Assembly (NCBI GenBank): GCA_025531455.1
Contig: JAMYHL010000065.1
Coordinates: 1 to 64,000 of the forward strand
Source: Apiotrichum sp. Y4204
Lineage: Eukaryota; Basidiomycota; Tremellomycetes; Trichosporonales; Trichosporonaceae
Direction of reading: 5' to 3'
Length of the DNA: 64,000 bases
The translations under genes and the position numbers were made by a program. How positions within the stretch are numbered: the stretch's first letter is position 1; every line of letters begins with the position of its first letter. This document shows, in pieces, positions 48,025 through 60,300 of the stretch. The notes beneath the pieces were generated by a model. The model saw only the letters and a program-made list of their open reading frames with translations, did no database searches and had not been told where the DNA came from.

Positions 48025-48391
48025 GGTGTACTCCTTTTGTTCTGGGGTTCGTCGCCCGAGGCCGTAAAGGAGAGTGAGTGTGAGGTGGAGAGTCAAACGA
48101 TGAGCAACTGAATGTTGATGGCGAGCTCCCGCAAAGGTTGTTGCCACCCAGAAACATCCAAAGTGCACCCACGACCAACATTGCATGCGACCCAACTTCG
48201 CCCAATGCAACTCCAAACAACACACAAATTGCTTCCGTCCTTCTTGCTACTTCCACACTTCATTCATCCACTCTTCTTTTACTGCTACTACTGCTGCTAC
48301 AGAAGCATGTGCGATGTACCCAAGGATCGAGGATTGATACGAGAGCTACATGACAGCTGTCCTTACTCCAGACGCGGCACGGTCCGATCGC
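48025..48391. other. Intergenic region between DIB1 and SOD2
   Basis: Upstream of DIB1 and downstream of SOD2, both on the minus strand. C/T-rich on the plus strand around 48230-48300. No motif or RNA recognised. Confidence 0.4.
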
Positions 48392-49423
48392 TTAGACGGC
48401 GGCAGCGAGACGCTTGGCGGCCTCCTCCCAGTTGATGACGGCCCAGATGTTGTTGAGGTAGTCGACCTTGACCTGGCAATGTTAGTATCCCGTATGAGAT
48501 GCTGTGTTCTCACGTTCTTGTACTGAAGGTAGAAGCTATGTGGTTAGCGGATAAAGTCTTTAGGCGGCATGCTATCGCCATACTCACGCGTGCTCCCAGA
48601 TGTCAATACCAATGATGGGGACGTGCGCTGTCGTCAGTTACGTTCTCGGACGCATAACTCACAGAGAAGGGGGTCCTGGTTAGCGGTGGTGACGACCTCG
48701 AGGGCCTTGCTGGCCTTGTTGTAGCCCTGCAGCAGTCAGCATCTTGGGCTGCGCAATCTTCCCGTCTTTTCCACTCACGAGCCAGCCCCAGCCGGAGCCC
48801 TGGATGGCAGCGGTCTTGGTGTTCATCTCCTGCATGAGCTTCTCAAACGAGCCAAAGTCCTTCTTGACCTGGTCGGCAAAGGCGCCCGAGTCGGGGGGAA
48901 GGGTCTGGGTCGAGCCGGTGGGGGCAAGGTTCTTCCAGAAGAGCTGTGGGGTTAGTCACCAGCTTGATGCGGCAGCTCTGGAAGCCGAGATTACACACCG
49001 AGTGGTTACTGCAAAGGTCAGCAAGGAGATATAACAGAAAGGCAAGGTGCGCTGTTTCGTCTCGCGCGCCTGCCGGCTCAGTACTCACATGTGGCCACCG
49101 CCGTTGAACTTGAGCGCGGGCTGGAGGGCGATCTGGGCCTTGACGTCCTCCGAGGCCTGGAGCTTGGCGAGGTTCTCCTCGGCAGCGTTCAGGCCGTTGA
49201 CGTACGTGGCGTGGTGCTTGTCGTGGTGGAGAGTCATGATCTCCTTCGAGATGGAGGGCTCGAGGGCCTGTGGTGGTCAGCATCGATGCTCTGGTCGCGA
49301 TCGAGCGCTACTCACGTCATAAGCGTAGGGGAGGTCGGGGAGGGTGTGCTTGGAGCGGGCAGCGACGGCAAAGGCGCGGACCGAGCGGAGCGACGCGCGG
49401 GGGAGGGCACGGGTGAGGGACAT
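48392..49423 (-). CDS. SOD2: Mitochondrial manganese superoxide dismutase
   Basis: Converts matrix superoxide to hydrogen peroxide. The start at 49423 gives [24 protein letters not shown], a basic mitochondrial presequence, before the mature [18 protein letters not shown]. All four metal ligands are present: His in [15 protein letters not shown], His in GGGHINHSLFWKNL, and Asp and His in IDIWEHAFYLQYKN. Other motifs are GSGWGWLGYNK and [19 protein letters not shown]. The second ligand His is carried on a 10-nt microexon at 48999-49008 between two introns. Further introns near 48476-48515, 48536-48597, 48630-48663 and 48727-48780. TAA at 48392. A TTATATC sequence lies about 90 bp upstream of the start. 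A longer start at 49477 is in frame but adds a Thr tract. Confidence 0.95.
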
Positions 49424-50022
49424 TGTGGATAGAGTGATGGGTGTGGTGGTGGTGGTGGTGAGAAGGAATCTAAGCACAAAGGAGATGGAGGATGGAGTGT
49501 TGTCAAGATATAATAATCACTGCTGCTGGATGTGGCTGGGAAACATGCCATAAAAGTGCAATGACGCTGTCTGTTCTCCTACTGGCTACCACCAACAACC
49601 AAAGGTCACCCCCCAATTCCCACTCCAATGATGTTATCCACTTTGCTCTTCTCGGACTTCAACGCCGAACATCATACATGCGTCACTCTCCCACGGTAGT
49701 ACGGCAACCATCGGACCTCTCGGGTTAGCTTTAGTCGCGCTGCCGAAGGTGCCGAGCTCCCGACTAGTCAGCAATGACGCCTAGAGACCGAGGGCCGAGG
49801 TTGCCCCGCAATGTCGTTCACCGAGGTTTTCAATCACAATAACCCGACTCGGGTTCCAAGAGTCAACAAGACCAGAGTTGAGCTAAATCCGATATCGGGA
49901 CGAGACTTGATCCTCTGGATCCCGTACAATGGTACAAAGGACATGATATCCATATACTAATGCTACAATGCTGGTTCTATCGCTCTTGTGTTGGTTTGTC
50001 GTGCTATGCAGGGTGTTGAAGG
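49424..50022. other. Intergenic region upstream of SOD2
   Basis: Includes a (GTG)n tract at about 49441-49460 next to the SOD2 start and a TATA-like element near 49507-49515. The rest, to the stop of the Brf-like gene, shows nothing recognisable. Confidence 0.45.
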
Positions 50023-52969
50023 TCATTCCGGGTCGCTGCTCTCTTCGTCGCCGTCGTCGTCCTCCATCACGGCCTCCCTCCCAAGTGTGTTCCACAGCGT
50101 CTCGTGAACCACATCCACAATGAGCCCATCCTCTCCGTCCTCTCCCCCATGCCCGTCAATCCCCTCCTCGTCCACCGGCTTATCTTCGCCGCCTTCATCC
50201 TCCCCTGGTTCCCAGTGTATCAGCCTGCCGAGGGCGTCGTAGTTGATCCGGCTGCTCTTGGGCGCCTCGTCGATAGGGGATCTTTTGCGCTTGTCCTTGT
50301 CCTGGTCGAGCCGGCGAGTAGGTCCTTCTGGGACTTCGCGCCCAAACTGCCACGCGCCGCTGGCGCGGTAGAGCTTCTCCTTCTTGGCCGCTTCCTGGGG
50401 TGTGGCCAGCAAATCACGCCATTTCTCGGGTCCCTCGGCAAACAGCATGTCAAGTTCGTTGTCGAGCTCCGCTTCATCGAGTGATTTGCCTTCTGGAGCC
50501 AAACGGGCTTCCCATCTGAAACCACCCAGTTGTTGTGCCAGATCGAGTAACGAGTGCACCACAAAGTGGGCGGGGAACTCCCCGGCTTGCAGACCAAGCC
50601 GGAGCAGGCTCTCAACTGGTGACCATTCGGGGTGTGCCTGGATGAATGGCCCGAGGTCCTGCAGGCGAGGATCTCCATCGAACCCGAGAGTCCTTAAATA
50701 CTGTAGTGTAATGGTGGCCGGCATGATGCCTTTCGCTTTTGCGTCCGCAACCCACTGCACCATGGCCTGCTCCACATGCGGCGGGACTCGCGTTCCTTTG
50801 CGCTGCTCGTTGTACTTGTTGTAGAACATGTATTGTCCTCTCTCGCGAGATAGGACACCAACGTGAGCAAGATTGCTTGGCTCCGTGATGGAAATAGCTG
50901 TGAGGGAGGGCGACATGGTGATTGAGCGAAGGGAAGGTGTGGGACTGGCAAACCGTACGTCACTTGGGTTAGGAGTGACGGACCGCAAGGATAGAGGTGC
51001 TGGCGACAGCCCACGGCTCGACGGACTGGTTGGCGGTGGCGACATTGGAGTCACAACCGGTCGGGGCTTGAGTCGTTTCGCAGGACGATCGCCCTTGGTC
51101 GAACGCAGGGCATGCTTCCTGTGTGAAGTGACTGGGGCGTGGACTGAAACAGTCGGTTGAGTCGATTCGTTAGTCGCCACTGAGAACCCCGTTGGGCCAA
51201 TACTGAACTCAAACGGCTTTGATGACAAGCCGGAGAGATCGAGACCGACAGGACCGTGTGGGGTAAAGCACTCAGATTCGGTCTCGCTGTGCTGGCCGAT
51301 ATCTTCATCAGACGAGTCGTCTCGAGTCGCGAGTAGCGTCTCAATAGACGGAGAACCCGATCTGGCCGGTTGCGCCTTCTGGAGAGGCTGGGAGGTCGCT
51401 CGCGGGGGAGCTGGTGTGAATGCGCCCCGAGAGCCTGCCCTGCTTCCCCGCCTGGACCCAGGGGCTGAGGCTGCTTTGCGAGCGCGAGCCTCCGCCTGTC
51501 GCCTCTTGGCGTCCTCATTATAGGCACTGGCAAACATCTTGGCGGCCATGGTGTACTCGGTATCCAGGGGAAACGCAGTGGTACGCGTCCGCAGTCGAGT
51601 CTCCATGATCTGGCGCCATCGGCAGGCAACCACAGGAGCGGCCGCGACGGCCATGACCATCTCGGGAATGGGGCGCCGCTTGTCGCTTCCGTATCTGCTT
51701 AGACCGTCGCCTATCCCGCCTTTTCGTGGTGTCGGCAGGATAGGGACGGGGATGCCCGAGTCAGGAAAGCTCGAAGACCAGCCGACGAGAAAGTCCTTGA
51801 GCTCCTCCCTACGGCGCTGTGAAATTGTCGCACTGCCGCCATAGAACACCGCAAGTTCCTCAGTCCATGCACCAACGGATGGGAGAATGCAACCTGTAGT
51901 GGTCATGATCGCCCATTCGAGGAGCGCCACCGCGATGTCGATATAGCACCGGTTTCCCCAAAGAGCAACCACTTGCTGTGCGCAGTACAGGTGATGCGCG
52001 TTCTCAAACGTCTTGTCCCAGTCCACCGTGTTGATAAAATCCCATTCCGCGGTTCCGAGGGCAAAGTCGTCCGGTTGAGCAGTCTCGATTGTCTTCTTGG
52101 CTCGGATGGCAGACAGCTTGAGCGTTTTCACCGCCAAATGTCTGATCCGTTCGGCAGCAGGGAGTCTAGCAAGAAACTGGACTCGCTGAGCCAGGGCGTA
52201 GACCTGGGCAAGTGTGATCTCCATGAATGTGGGACTAACGCCGCGAACCAACTTGAAGCGCCCATGGTATTTGCGGAGCAGCGAGTAGTTGTCAATGTAG
52301 CCGACGTGAGAAGGCCCAAGGGAGTTGAGCTTCGACTAAGGTCAGCGCTAAGCGAGATCGAGGACTCACGTAAATGCGATGCAGCGACGGGGCCATGATG
52401 GTTCCATCTCCTTTGGCAGCGGGCACGACAGTCCTACTCTCATCACTCGACCTGATGTGCTGCAAGCGGTTGTTCACGACCACAATGTTGCTCTCCAGGA
52501 TGGTAATGTTGATAGCTACGGCCAAGATGTACTTGACCTTGCGCGCTTTACTGTTCGTTGATGGGCCCTGCAGCTTGTACGTTGCTTGCTCCCACTGTCG
52601 ATACCGATTGTACCACGTCTTGACACCCGCCTTGAAATGGGCTGCGGGATGTTCAACGACGCGCGACGCCGGACGGACGAGGTACTCCTCCAGCAACATT
52701 TCAACGAAAGCCTGCGCCCAGTCAGCATATACCCTGTCATCCGAACGCACCTCATGCCGCTTCTCCTGGTAGTCACGGAACTCGAGCTGATGGCCCTCCA
52801 TCAGCGTTCCAAAGCGGTCGTGCACATCCGTCGCGTTGCGCTGATACGTCGCCTGCTCGTCGATCGCGCCGCAGAACGAGCATGCTACGAGGAACATCTC
52901 CCCCGGCGCCTGCTCGTCGGTCTGCACGCCGGCGGCGACACATTCTGAGCAGAGGTGCGCGCGCGGCAT
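50023..52969 (-). CDS. Divergent zinc-ribbon protein, possibly a TFIIB/Brf1-related factor
   Basis: The start MPRAHLCSECVAAGVQ at 52969 opens a C-x2-C...C-x2-C ribbon (LCSECV...VACSFCG) with the N-terminal placement typical of TFIIB-family factors. A helical region follows that could hold cyclin-like folds (MEITLAQVYALAQRVQFL; CYIDIAVALLEWAIMTTTGC; SQRRREELKDFLVGW). Then come a Ser/Arg/Pro linker and a C-terminal region with DEAELDNELDMLFAEGPEKW and SSRINYDALGRLIHWEPGED. The last element resembles the KINYDAL-type motif that I associate with Brf1. Two introns: a 39-nt one at 52712-52750 whose removal keeps the frame, and one near 52336-52368. The assignment rests on weak pattern matches; Rrn7/TAF1B or a lineage-specific factor is possible. 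The acidic tail ends at 50023. Confidence 0.55.
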
Positions 52970-53609
52970 CGCGTCCCGTCTGGCCGCCAGGCCGCCGAGG
53001 TATAGAGTCCGTTCAAAGGGACCGTCTTGATGGTCTTGGGTGTGATGGGGTTCTGGATGTTTTGTTTGTAGAGAGTGAGATGATGAAGAGCAAGAAATGT
53101 GACGGTCACGAAGAAAACGCCGATGGGCCTGGTGGACTGCCTTTTGTTTTGGCCAAAACGTCGAATGTTGCGTCTGGGTGGCGAAAATCGCGAATTAGGA
53201 AAAATCAACAAACACAAAATAGCAGAGTGACAGCTTTTTATCCTATTCCGCCACGGGGTCATTACTTTTTGATAATGGCTGGAAGCCTGTCGACCTGTCG
53301 ACGGGCGTCTCTTGTGCTGCTCCCTTTGTTTGCTCGCTATCTCTCGGCGTTTCGAGCAATCTCACGGACATGGGACAGTAGTATAAACACATGCGTTGGG
53401 CATCAAAGGAACTGAGGCTGCTGAGAGCGCGAGAGCTGGGGAGACAAGACAAAAGGATTACCGGAACGAAAATGAAGACGAATACAATGACCAGCGCGAC
53501 AGACGCTCAAGGCTCGAGTCGCCTAGGGGCCATGGACCTTGCATCCTCCTTTGCGCAAATGTTATACATTACTGATACAAAAGCTCATCCCACTTGTTCC
53601 TCTACGCGA
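52970..53609. other. Intergenic region upstream of the Brf-like gene
   Basis: 640 bp between the Brf-like start and the Med9-like stop. Overlapping open frames here (for example 52885-53415 plus and 53243-53452 minus) show no domain. No other feature is seen. Confidence 0.45.
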
Positions 53610-54332
53610 TCATTGCGGCGCAGACGGCGGGGCCGGCGACGCACCGGCCGTGACAACCCCAGAGGTCGCAGCCAGCTGGTCCGCAATCGGCGTCGGCGTG
53701 TCGACAAAGGCGCGGAGCGTTTCGCTGATGTCAGCAGAGTCTCGCATGCGCAAAATATGAAGAGGTCAAGAGCATTTGATGTGAACCGCCTCCTGCATGC
53801 CCAGGTGCGACTCTCTGGCAGCCTCACGGCGTGCTCCCAATTCAACTCACCGTTTCCGCTGCGCCTCGTCTTCAAGAATCCGCGTGACGGTGCTCACAGC
53901 GTCATTCCCGAGGTGTCCACCTGGTAACGCCATGGCCGCAGCCTTCATCGCCGCTATCCGTCCCGCGACCTGTTTTGCCTGCGTGTGAGTACTGAGCACG
54001 AACCGAGCGCGATGCAAGATGGTCGTCGGTGCTCAGCCTCGAAGGTCTAGTCCCTCGCTACGCACCTTGTTAACAACATCCTCATTGGCCACCTCACTCC
54101 CGTCCGCGACGCCGTATATCAGCTCGAGCAAATCCTCGACATCGGGCAGGATGGACGCAAACGTGCCCGGCGGAAGGGCAGGAGTTGCACCGTCGTCGCC
54201 TGCTTCTGATGCTGGCGCGGGTGCGGTCTCGGCAACAGCTGGTGTGCTGGATGCCGGTGCGGGAGCAATAGAGGTGTCCCCGTTTGTCGCATTTGCTGCA
54301 GGTCCTGGTGCTGAAGCTGCTGCTGTTGCCAT
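53610..54332 (-). CDS. MED9: Probable Mediator subunit 9 (Cse2/Med9)
   Basis: A small subunit of the Mediator middle module. After an Ala/Pro/Thr-rich leader (MATAAASAPGPAANA...) comes FASILPDVEDLLELIYGVAD, then VVNKAKQVAGRIAAMKAAAM, ALPGGHLGNDAVSTVTRILE and DEAQRKR. This follows the Med9 pattern of a P-x-x-x-D-L-L-x-L-I helix, an N-K helix, the LPG turn and a second helix. A phase-2 intron of about 125 nt, ending GCTGACATCAG, then joins ETLRAFVDTPTPIADQLAAT with TGA at 53610. The first intron starts after VNK (GTGCGTAG...CGCAG). If the second acceptor were placed earlier, a long Arg-rich tail would result, which looks unreal. The gene is divergent from the F-box gene with 248 bp between starts. 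Confidence 0.6.
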
Positions 54333-54580
54333 TGTCGGAGGTGGTGATGGATGGATGTGGAGAAGGTTGACAATGTGTACGGAGAGGGCTGTAATGGGTG
54401 GAGGAGATTCAGTGATCCTCTGTGGCGGTGAACCCACCAAGACAAGACACGAGCAGAACGCCAAGCCTCAATGTAACGGTAAGGTCTCTTGGATGACGTT
54501 GCACGATTCTTGAGCTTGACCGTTGCCCTTGTAACAACACTCTTCTCTAGTCAAACACCTCCTGCCCCCAAACTGTCTAA
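54333..54580. promoter_or_regulatory. Short bidirectional promoter of MED9 and the F-box gene
   Basis: 248 bp between divergent starts. No TATA box was recognised; the arrangement implies a shared promoter. Confidence 0.5.
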
Positions 54581-56794
54581 ATGGAAGCGCAGCTTGCATC
54601 TTCAACAAACGCGGCGGACATCCCGCATCGCTCCACTTCGTCCTGGGGATTACTGGGGCCTCTCAGCCCCGAACTCGTCCACATCATCTTTGACGATCTA
54701 GACCTCCCCACACTCCTGGTGGCGCACAATGTATGCCGAGCATGGCGCAGATTCCTCGATCCCCGTTGGAGAACTATCTTTCTCGGCTTTGAAAAAGTCG
54801 ACTCCACGATCAAATGGAGAATGAGGTCGCTCGACGGAGACGAGGGCTATTCCCGAGACGAGTACCACAAGAACGACTTGATCCCCATGACAGAGGAGGG
54901 CGACGGGCGCGGTGTATCTGGCCCACCTCTTGATATTGTTACCCAGAGTACGTGAGCTGTTTACCTCTAGCACCGAAATTAAAAAAGGACCCACCAGCTC
55001 ACTCATTCCAGTGAAACTCGCGGTTAGGAGCGATTGGGGCCACGAAGTGCGCACCGAGGTAGTAGATAAACTCCCCAGTGACTCGCCCCTGCGAGAAGAG
55101 CTACTTGACCCTCCTGGACAGACCTCAAAGTGCAGTATGGATGATCGGGTGTATCAGTGGGGGACGCGGCTTGACAAGCCTGATTGGCACCAGCTTTGTG
55201 AGTCCCCAACACGACCGACATTTGCTCTGACATGCAGGTGCATTACACATTGTGACAGAGCGCAATCTGAAGCACGGGCGCAACGTACACACCAAAATAG
55301 TTCCCTTATATATCCCAAAGGGCGAGCAGTTGCAAATGCTGGGTGTCGACCCGGGCGATGATTGCCTGTTGTTTCGAACAGGAGGAGAACACCGCGTGCG
55401 TGCTCCCGTTATTGTCGAATGTTCGACAGGCCAGGTCCGATACTTCTCTCCCTCCGATGATCATTATTACAAGTTTACTGAAAACATCGGCATGACGCGG
55501 CTTTCAACCTTCGATTCAGTGCAAGTATCTGGCCAAGCGGTAAACCGCCTTGTTGGGCGTGATACTGGTGACCGATCTGTCGGGACGCCCCCGGACAGAT
55601 ATCTGCAACGTGTTGGTAAAGACGTGTTCAGAGGCAGAAGCGATGGTATATCCTTCCGAAATATCGACGATCAAACTATGGAGGTGGCTCGGTCCGAGTT
55701 TCGCGGGACGTTGCAATGGGGAAAACTATCGTCGTTAGTAGGCGAGCAGCCAACTTGGGACCACTCTGTTAAACTGGGGTTTCATTCGTGGGCTTCCCCC
55801 ATTCTCACAGATCGCTACGTTCTCAACAAAGACAAGGATTCCTCGAAGGTCTTCGTCTACTCAAAGGCCGACGAATCGCTGGTGGCGTCCATCCCGGCTG
55901 GCATCTCGCATGAAGGATCGTTTTCTGATGAGAGTGCCCAAGTGGCGTTGTTCAGCTTTTCTCTCAAAATGTATTTCGCGTACGATGGCTCGGACCTTCA
56001 TGTTCGTCCCTTCTCCCTCCCGCCTCAAACGGCCTCCGAAGACAGTTACTGGCAAGCTGTTAGGCAGGCAATATGGGAACGTATCAGCCCAAGGGAACCA
56101 GCAATCAATGGGTACGTGGTCGATTGCATTCTCCGTGTCTCTTGCTCATGTTACAGACTTTTCTTTAGTGGTAAACACCTGTTTCTGGAGATGACCGGCG
56201 GATATCTCGTGATCCCCAACTTTGATTCGGTAGTTGCACGGGCAGAGTTGGAGGAGCCCTCAGAGCGTTCACGGTTCATCGCACAGCGAACCCTCTTGAT
56301 CCACACTATACCCGGTCCTTACCACGCACCCCCCACAGTGTCTGCTGGCCGTCTTTTTCTCAGCACAATTGGCGACGATTACGGTTGGGATGTAAGTGCA
56401 GATGTGCACAAAGATTCATTGCATCAGGTCTGTGGCTGATCCCCAGTTCTGTTGCCATACTGTCATTCTCGACATTGACAGCCTCCCGCCAATAGACCCC
56501 GCCTCCCCGGTCCACGCACCACTTTGGGGCGTCGCGATCATGACGCCAATCTTGAAAGGCGCGTACTATCTGTGGTCGACCGTGTCCGGAGGCCGGATAT
56601 TTCAGCACTTTCGAATTAGTCAGTCCCTTCCCGGACCACCGCTGGGTCGCACCTTGAGCAAGAATGTGCTGCGCATCACGAGCTTTGAACCCCGGCTTCC
56701 CCAAGAAGAGGAGTCCACGGAATCGATCGGAAACGGCTGTGTAGATCTCAACCTGGAGAAAGCCACGAAGCCTGTTGAGGAGAACAAATCGTAG
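54581..56794 (+). CDS. F-box protein, probable SCF substrate adaptor
   Basis: Starts MEAQLASSTNAADIP. The F-box follows at residues 28-70: LGPLSPELVHIIFDDLDLPT, then LLVAHNVCRAWRRFLDPRWR, with the L-P-x-E-(L/V) and V-C-(R/K)-x-W-(R/K) hallmarks. It would bind Skp1 in an SCF ubiquitin ligase. The remaining 600 residues form a repeated β-rich region (SWASPILTDRYVLNKDKDSS; GKHLFLEMTGGYLVIPN; VSAGRLFLSTIGDDYGWD) that looks like a degenerate propeller, but no WD-type repeat is clear. Introns: 54950-55012 (GTACGTGAG...TTCCAG) before MKLAVRSDWG, and one near 55199-55240. Two more lie at about 56112-56168 and 56391-56446. TAG at 56794. The substrate is unknown. Confidence 0.8.
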
Positions 56795-57379
56795 CGGTGG
56801 AAGGTGACACGGGCCGGCATCAAGCCAGGAGCCAAACTGTTGGCTACAAGGGGCTTCACTCGAAACCATCCGATCTCAATAATCTCAGTCACCACGGGCG
56901 CCGTTCTACACATTACAACATGTTACTGTATATACCAAGGGTGCTGGCTAAAGCAGTTTTATGCATCTCAATGCTGTTGTGCATCTGTTGTAGTCAACTC
57001 TGTCCATGCCAGTTGCAAAGAAGGTGCCACATGATCAGACATGTGTGTAAATCGGATATTCGCGCTTGTTTTTTTTTTTTTTTGCACCGTTTCTGCTTTG
57101 TTCATTTCTTGTTGGCGATGTGTTGGACATAGTCATCTTGAAGGCCATGCAAACTGCCAGCTGCAGATACTTGGGTGCATTAAAATGCAGTCAAAAGGCA
57201 AGAAGCAATGGGTACGCCAACCACCGTCTTATAACAATACATGTGGACGTTTCTCACGCCTTGGTGGGGGATGTATGTTTTCCATTTCCTTTAATACACA
57301 GATACATACAGTACAGCAGTAAATGCAGTGTCCAGTACCCTCCGTAGCGTTCCGCGCCTTGTATTTTATGTAGGTGGGC
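56795..57379. other. Convergent intergenic region with a T run
   Basis: Holds the 3' ends of the F-box and PLC genes. A run of 15 T at 57069-57083 and an AT-rich stretch follow the F-box gene. The frames 57041-57347 translate to Phe-rich chance sequence. No RNA gene seen. Confidence 0.55.
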
Positions 57380-60300
57380 CTAGATCAGAGCATTGAACAT
57401 TGGCTGGGGTCGCGACCTTGTCGCCGATACCTTGGGCGTGATGGGCACGACGTCGATGCGCGCAAAGAGTGTCGCGAAAAGATACTTCATGCGGTCGCGG
57501 TCGCGCAGAGGAAGATACCGGTACCCACGGCCAGCATCCGCAAGGCGGCGGCACCACTGCGCGACGGTGCCGCGTTTGTCGCGAATGTCAATGTGGACAA
57601 ACGTCATGCCGAGGAGAGACGGCTTGGCGGAGACGACAAACTCTGTCTGCTCGTCCCACCGCGGAGTGAGGGACGAGTTTTTGGTCGATTTTGTGCGTAA
57701 CGTCTCGTCGCCGACCGTGACCTCGACGTAAAGGTCGCCCATGGGGGGAAGACGCTGCGCGGTGATGATGTGTACACGGAGGCGAAACTGCTGCATGGCT
57801 TCAGGCGCCGGCTTTTGCCGCAGATACAGCGGCTTGAGGACGTATCCGCCCGCATGGAACAGCGCGTCGTTGTACATGGACCCGGTGTCCTGTGTTTGAT
57901 AGTTAATAGCGACGAGCTGTGCACCAGCGTTCCAGAACGGCCGTGGGTCAAAGTTGGAGGATGTGAGTCGCACACCTTTGGGATACACTCGAGTCAGATG
58001 CGTGACGTTGTGCTTGATCCAGTCGTTGGTCTGCCCGTCCTTGAGGATGCGGTTGGCGGTGTTCTCCGATAGAGAGAACATGTGGTTAAACTCGTACGTT
58101 ACGAGCTTGGAGAAGCCCTTGTACTTTACCGCCGAAGCGTAGATGGGTAGTTCAGTCAGAGTACGCGAATGGCCCTCGGATGAGGACTTGCTGGGTGTGG
58201 TCGAGAAGGAGAGACGGCGGAGACGGCTAACAAACGATGAGTCGGACTCGGTGGTGGAATCGCTCGTCGAGTCTTGCCTGTGGGGATGCGGCGGCGAGGT
58301 GGCTAATGCTGTCGAGGGGTTGAGGAGAGGTGGGGACATAGTGGGTGGAGAAGTAGAAAGTATGCTGTCCTTGGAGATCACTACTGGCTGTGGCATGGAC
58401 TTGGTCTTGATGAGAATTCGGCCCTTGAGGTCCTCAGGACTAGGGTACACTTTCTCCGAACTGAGAGGTTCCAGAACAAGCCGGTCACCAAAGCATTCCT
58501 TGATGATAATCGTAAGCCTATCCTGCTGCTCGACTGAGCAGCGGATCTCGAGCGAGAGGATGACGGGATACGGCGACGAGACGAAGGCGTACTTGTTGAT
58601 GGCCTGGCAGACATCGCGAATGGGGACGCTCGAGGTGATGGTCTTGCCGTGGTAAACTATTGGTCCGTCCGAGTCGCCGTCGTGACAGTCGACTACGGTC
58701 AGTTAACAATCCCCAGAATCCTCACTCACTCTCTACACAACGGCATCCGGCGAGGAGCGTGCGGATGTAGCCCTCGACAGTGCTTGACCCGCGCCACTGC
58801 TCGGCCACAAGATAGGTGTTATGGCTGCTTGCAATGAAATACTCCGGAAGAGGGCGTGTGAGGTCCTGCTTGCACTTTGGCACATTGTCCTGGGACGCGA
58901 GGAAGGCAGCGAGGGACTCTGAAGTCCACTGGTCGTTGTCCGCATAGCGTTGGAACACGGCCTCAAAGTCCATTGTTGCGTCCGTCTCGCACTGTACATC
59001 CTTCAAAAACGCGCGAATACCCTCGCGGGATAGCCGCTTGGGCCCGAGACGCTCGTAAATCTCGCCGAGTTCCGGGCGCGTCTGTACTTCTCGCACAAGT
59101 TGTCGGAACGTCGACAGATCGAGCGGGAACTGTGCGTCAGGAGGTTGCTCGGAAATCAGTAGACAAGGGCAGGAGTGACTGCGCCGCAGGGACGCGTTGT
59201 GCAACATGAAGCTGGAGTGGCCTTGGGTTCCGAGACATCAAACGTACCTCGTACCTTGCCGCGATCGGCGCTGGAACCACAAGCCCGAGCTGCGAGCAGA
59301 GCCCCGCCGCTGCGGCCTTGTCAATGCTGGTCGCACCGACCGGCCACAGCTGCCGGATAAAGCGCAGCTCGGGGTCTGAGACGGTCGAGCCCTCTGTGCC
59401 CGAGACGACCTTGTCCGAGTTTTTCGAGACGAGTTCGTGCAGCGCCCTCACCCAGAGCTGGTAGACGTCGTCGGTGCGAGCAACAAAGTGCACGACTTTC
59501 CACTGCTTGTCGCGCACGTACACGATCGTGATCCACCGCGCTCCGTCATGTTCCTCCGTTGGCGATTGCCCGAACCGCAGCTCCCGAATGGCTGTAAGAT
59601 CAACTGTGGGGTGAGATACAGGTCAAGTGTGGAGGGAGACGCGATGGGAAGCTGTGAAGCGGGATCGCATGGGCTCTCGGGTGACTGCGACGCACGGATC
59701 GTGAGAGGCGCGTAATGAACAGCAACGCAGCGGGCGATGCGGCTGTGTTCCAATCATCATCGCTGTACAGATAGAACAGGAAATAGCCCGAGAAGGCCGC
59801 CCTCCAAGCCCCCTCCTCGTGTGCCCTCTCGTGTGCGCGCCGCTCGCTCGTGTGCTCCAGGCCGTATCGTGTGCTCTTCGCCCACTCGTGTGCTCATCAC
59901 CTGCTCGTGTGCTCACTCCCCACTCGTGTGCACACCTCCCAGCCAGGACGACTCACCCTTTCCGCCCTTAAGCGACGGCCAAGTGATGCTGGAGCTGCTG
60001 AGCCGCACGTTGACGGGCTTGATCTTCTTGCTCGACACCTTGAGCATCGGCACGCCGTTGGCCAGCGCGATCGGGATGATGGGTATGCCTGGCGTGATAG
60101 GCTCGGGGGCGGCCGGGTGGGGCGACGCAATGTTCTTCGTAACAACCTGCACCGCGGGCGGGACAGCGACCGGGGCGGGCGTGGCGGCCGCACTCGGGGC
60201 TGTCGCGAGGGTGCGCGTCGTAACTGGTGCAGCGCTCGTTGCGACACGGGCGGCAGAGGGAACCGGGACGGGAATCGGGCATGTCCTCACCGCGCTCACG

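Noticed and set aside
52885..53415. 177-codon plus-strand frame
   Set aside because: Overlaps the start of the Brf-like gene antisense and crosses its promoter; no recognisable domain.
57069..57083. T15 run as a polymerase III terminator
   Set aside because: No tRNA-like or other small RNA structure precedes it; more likely part of a 3' flank.
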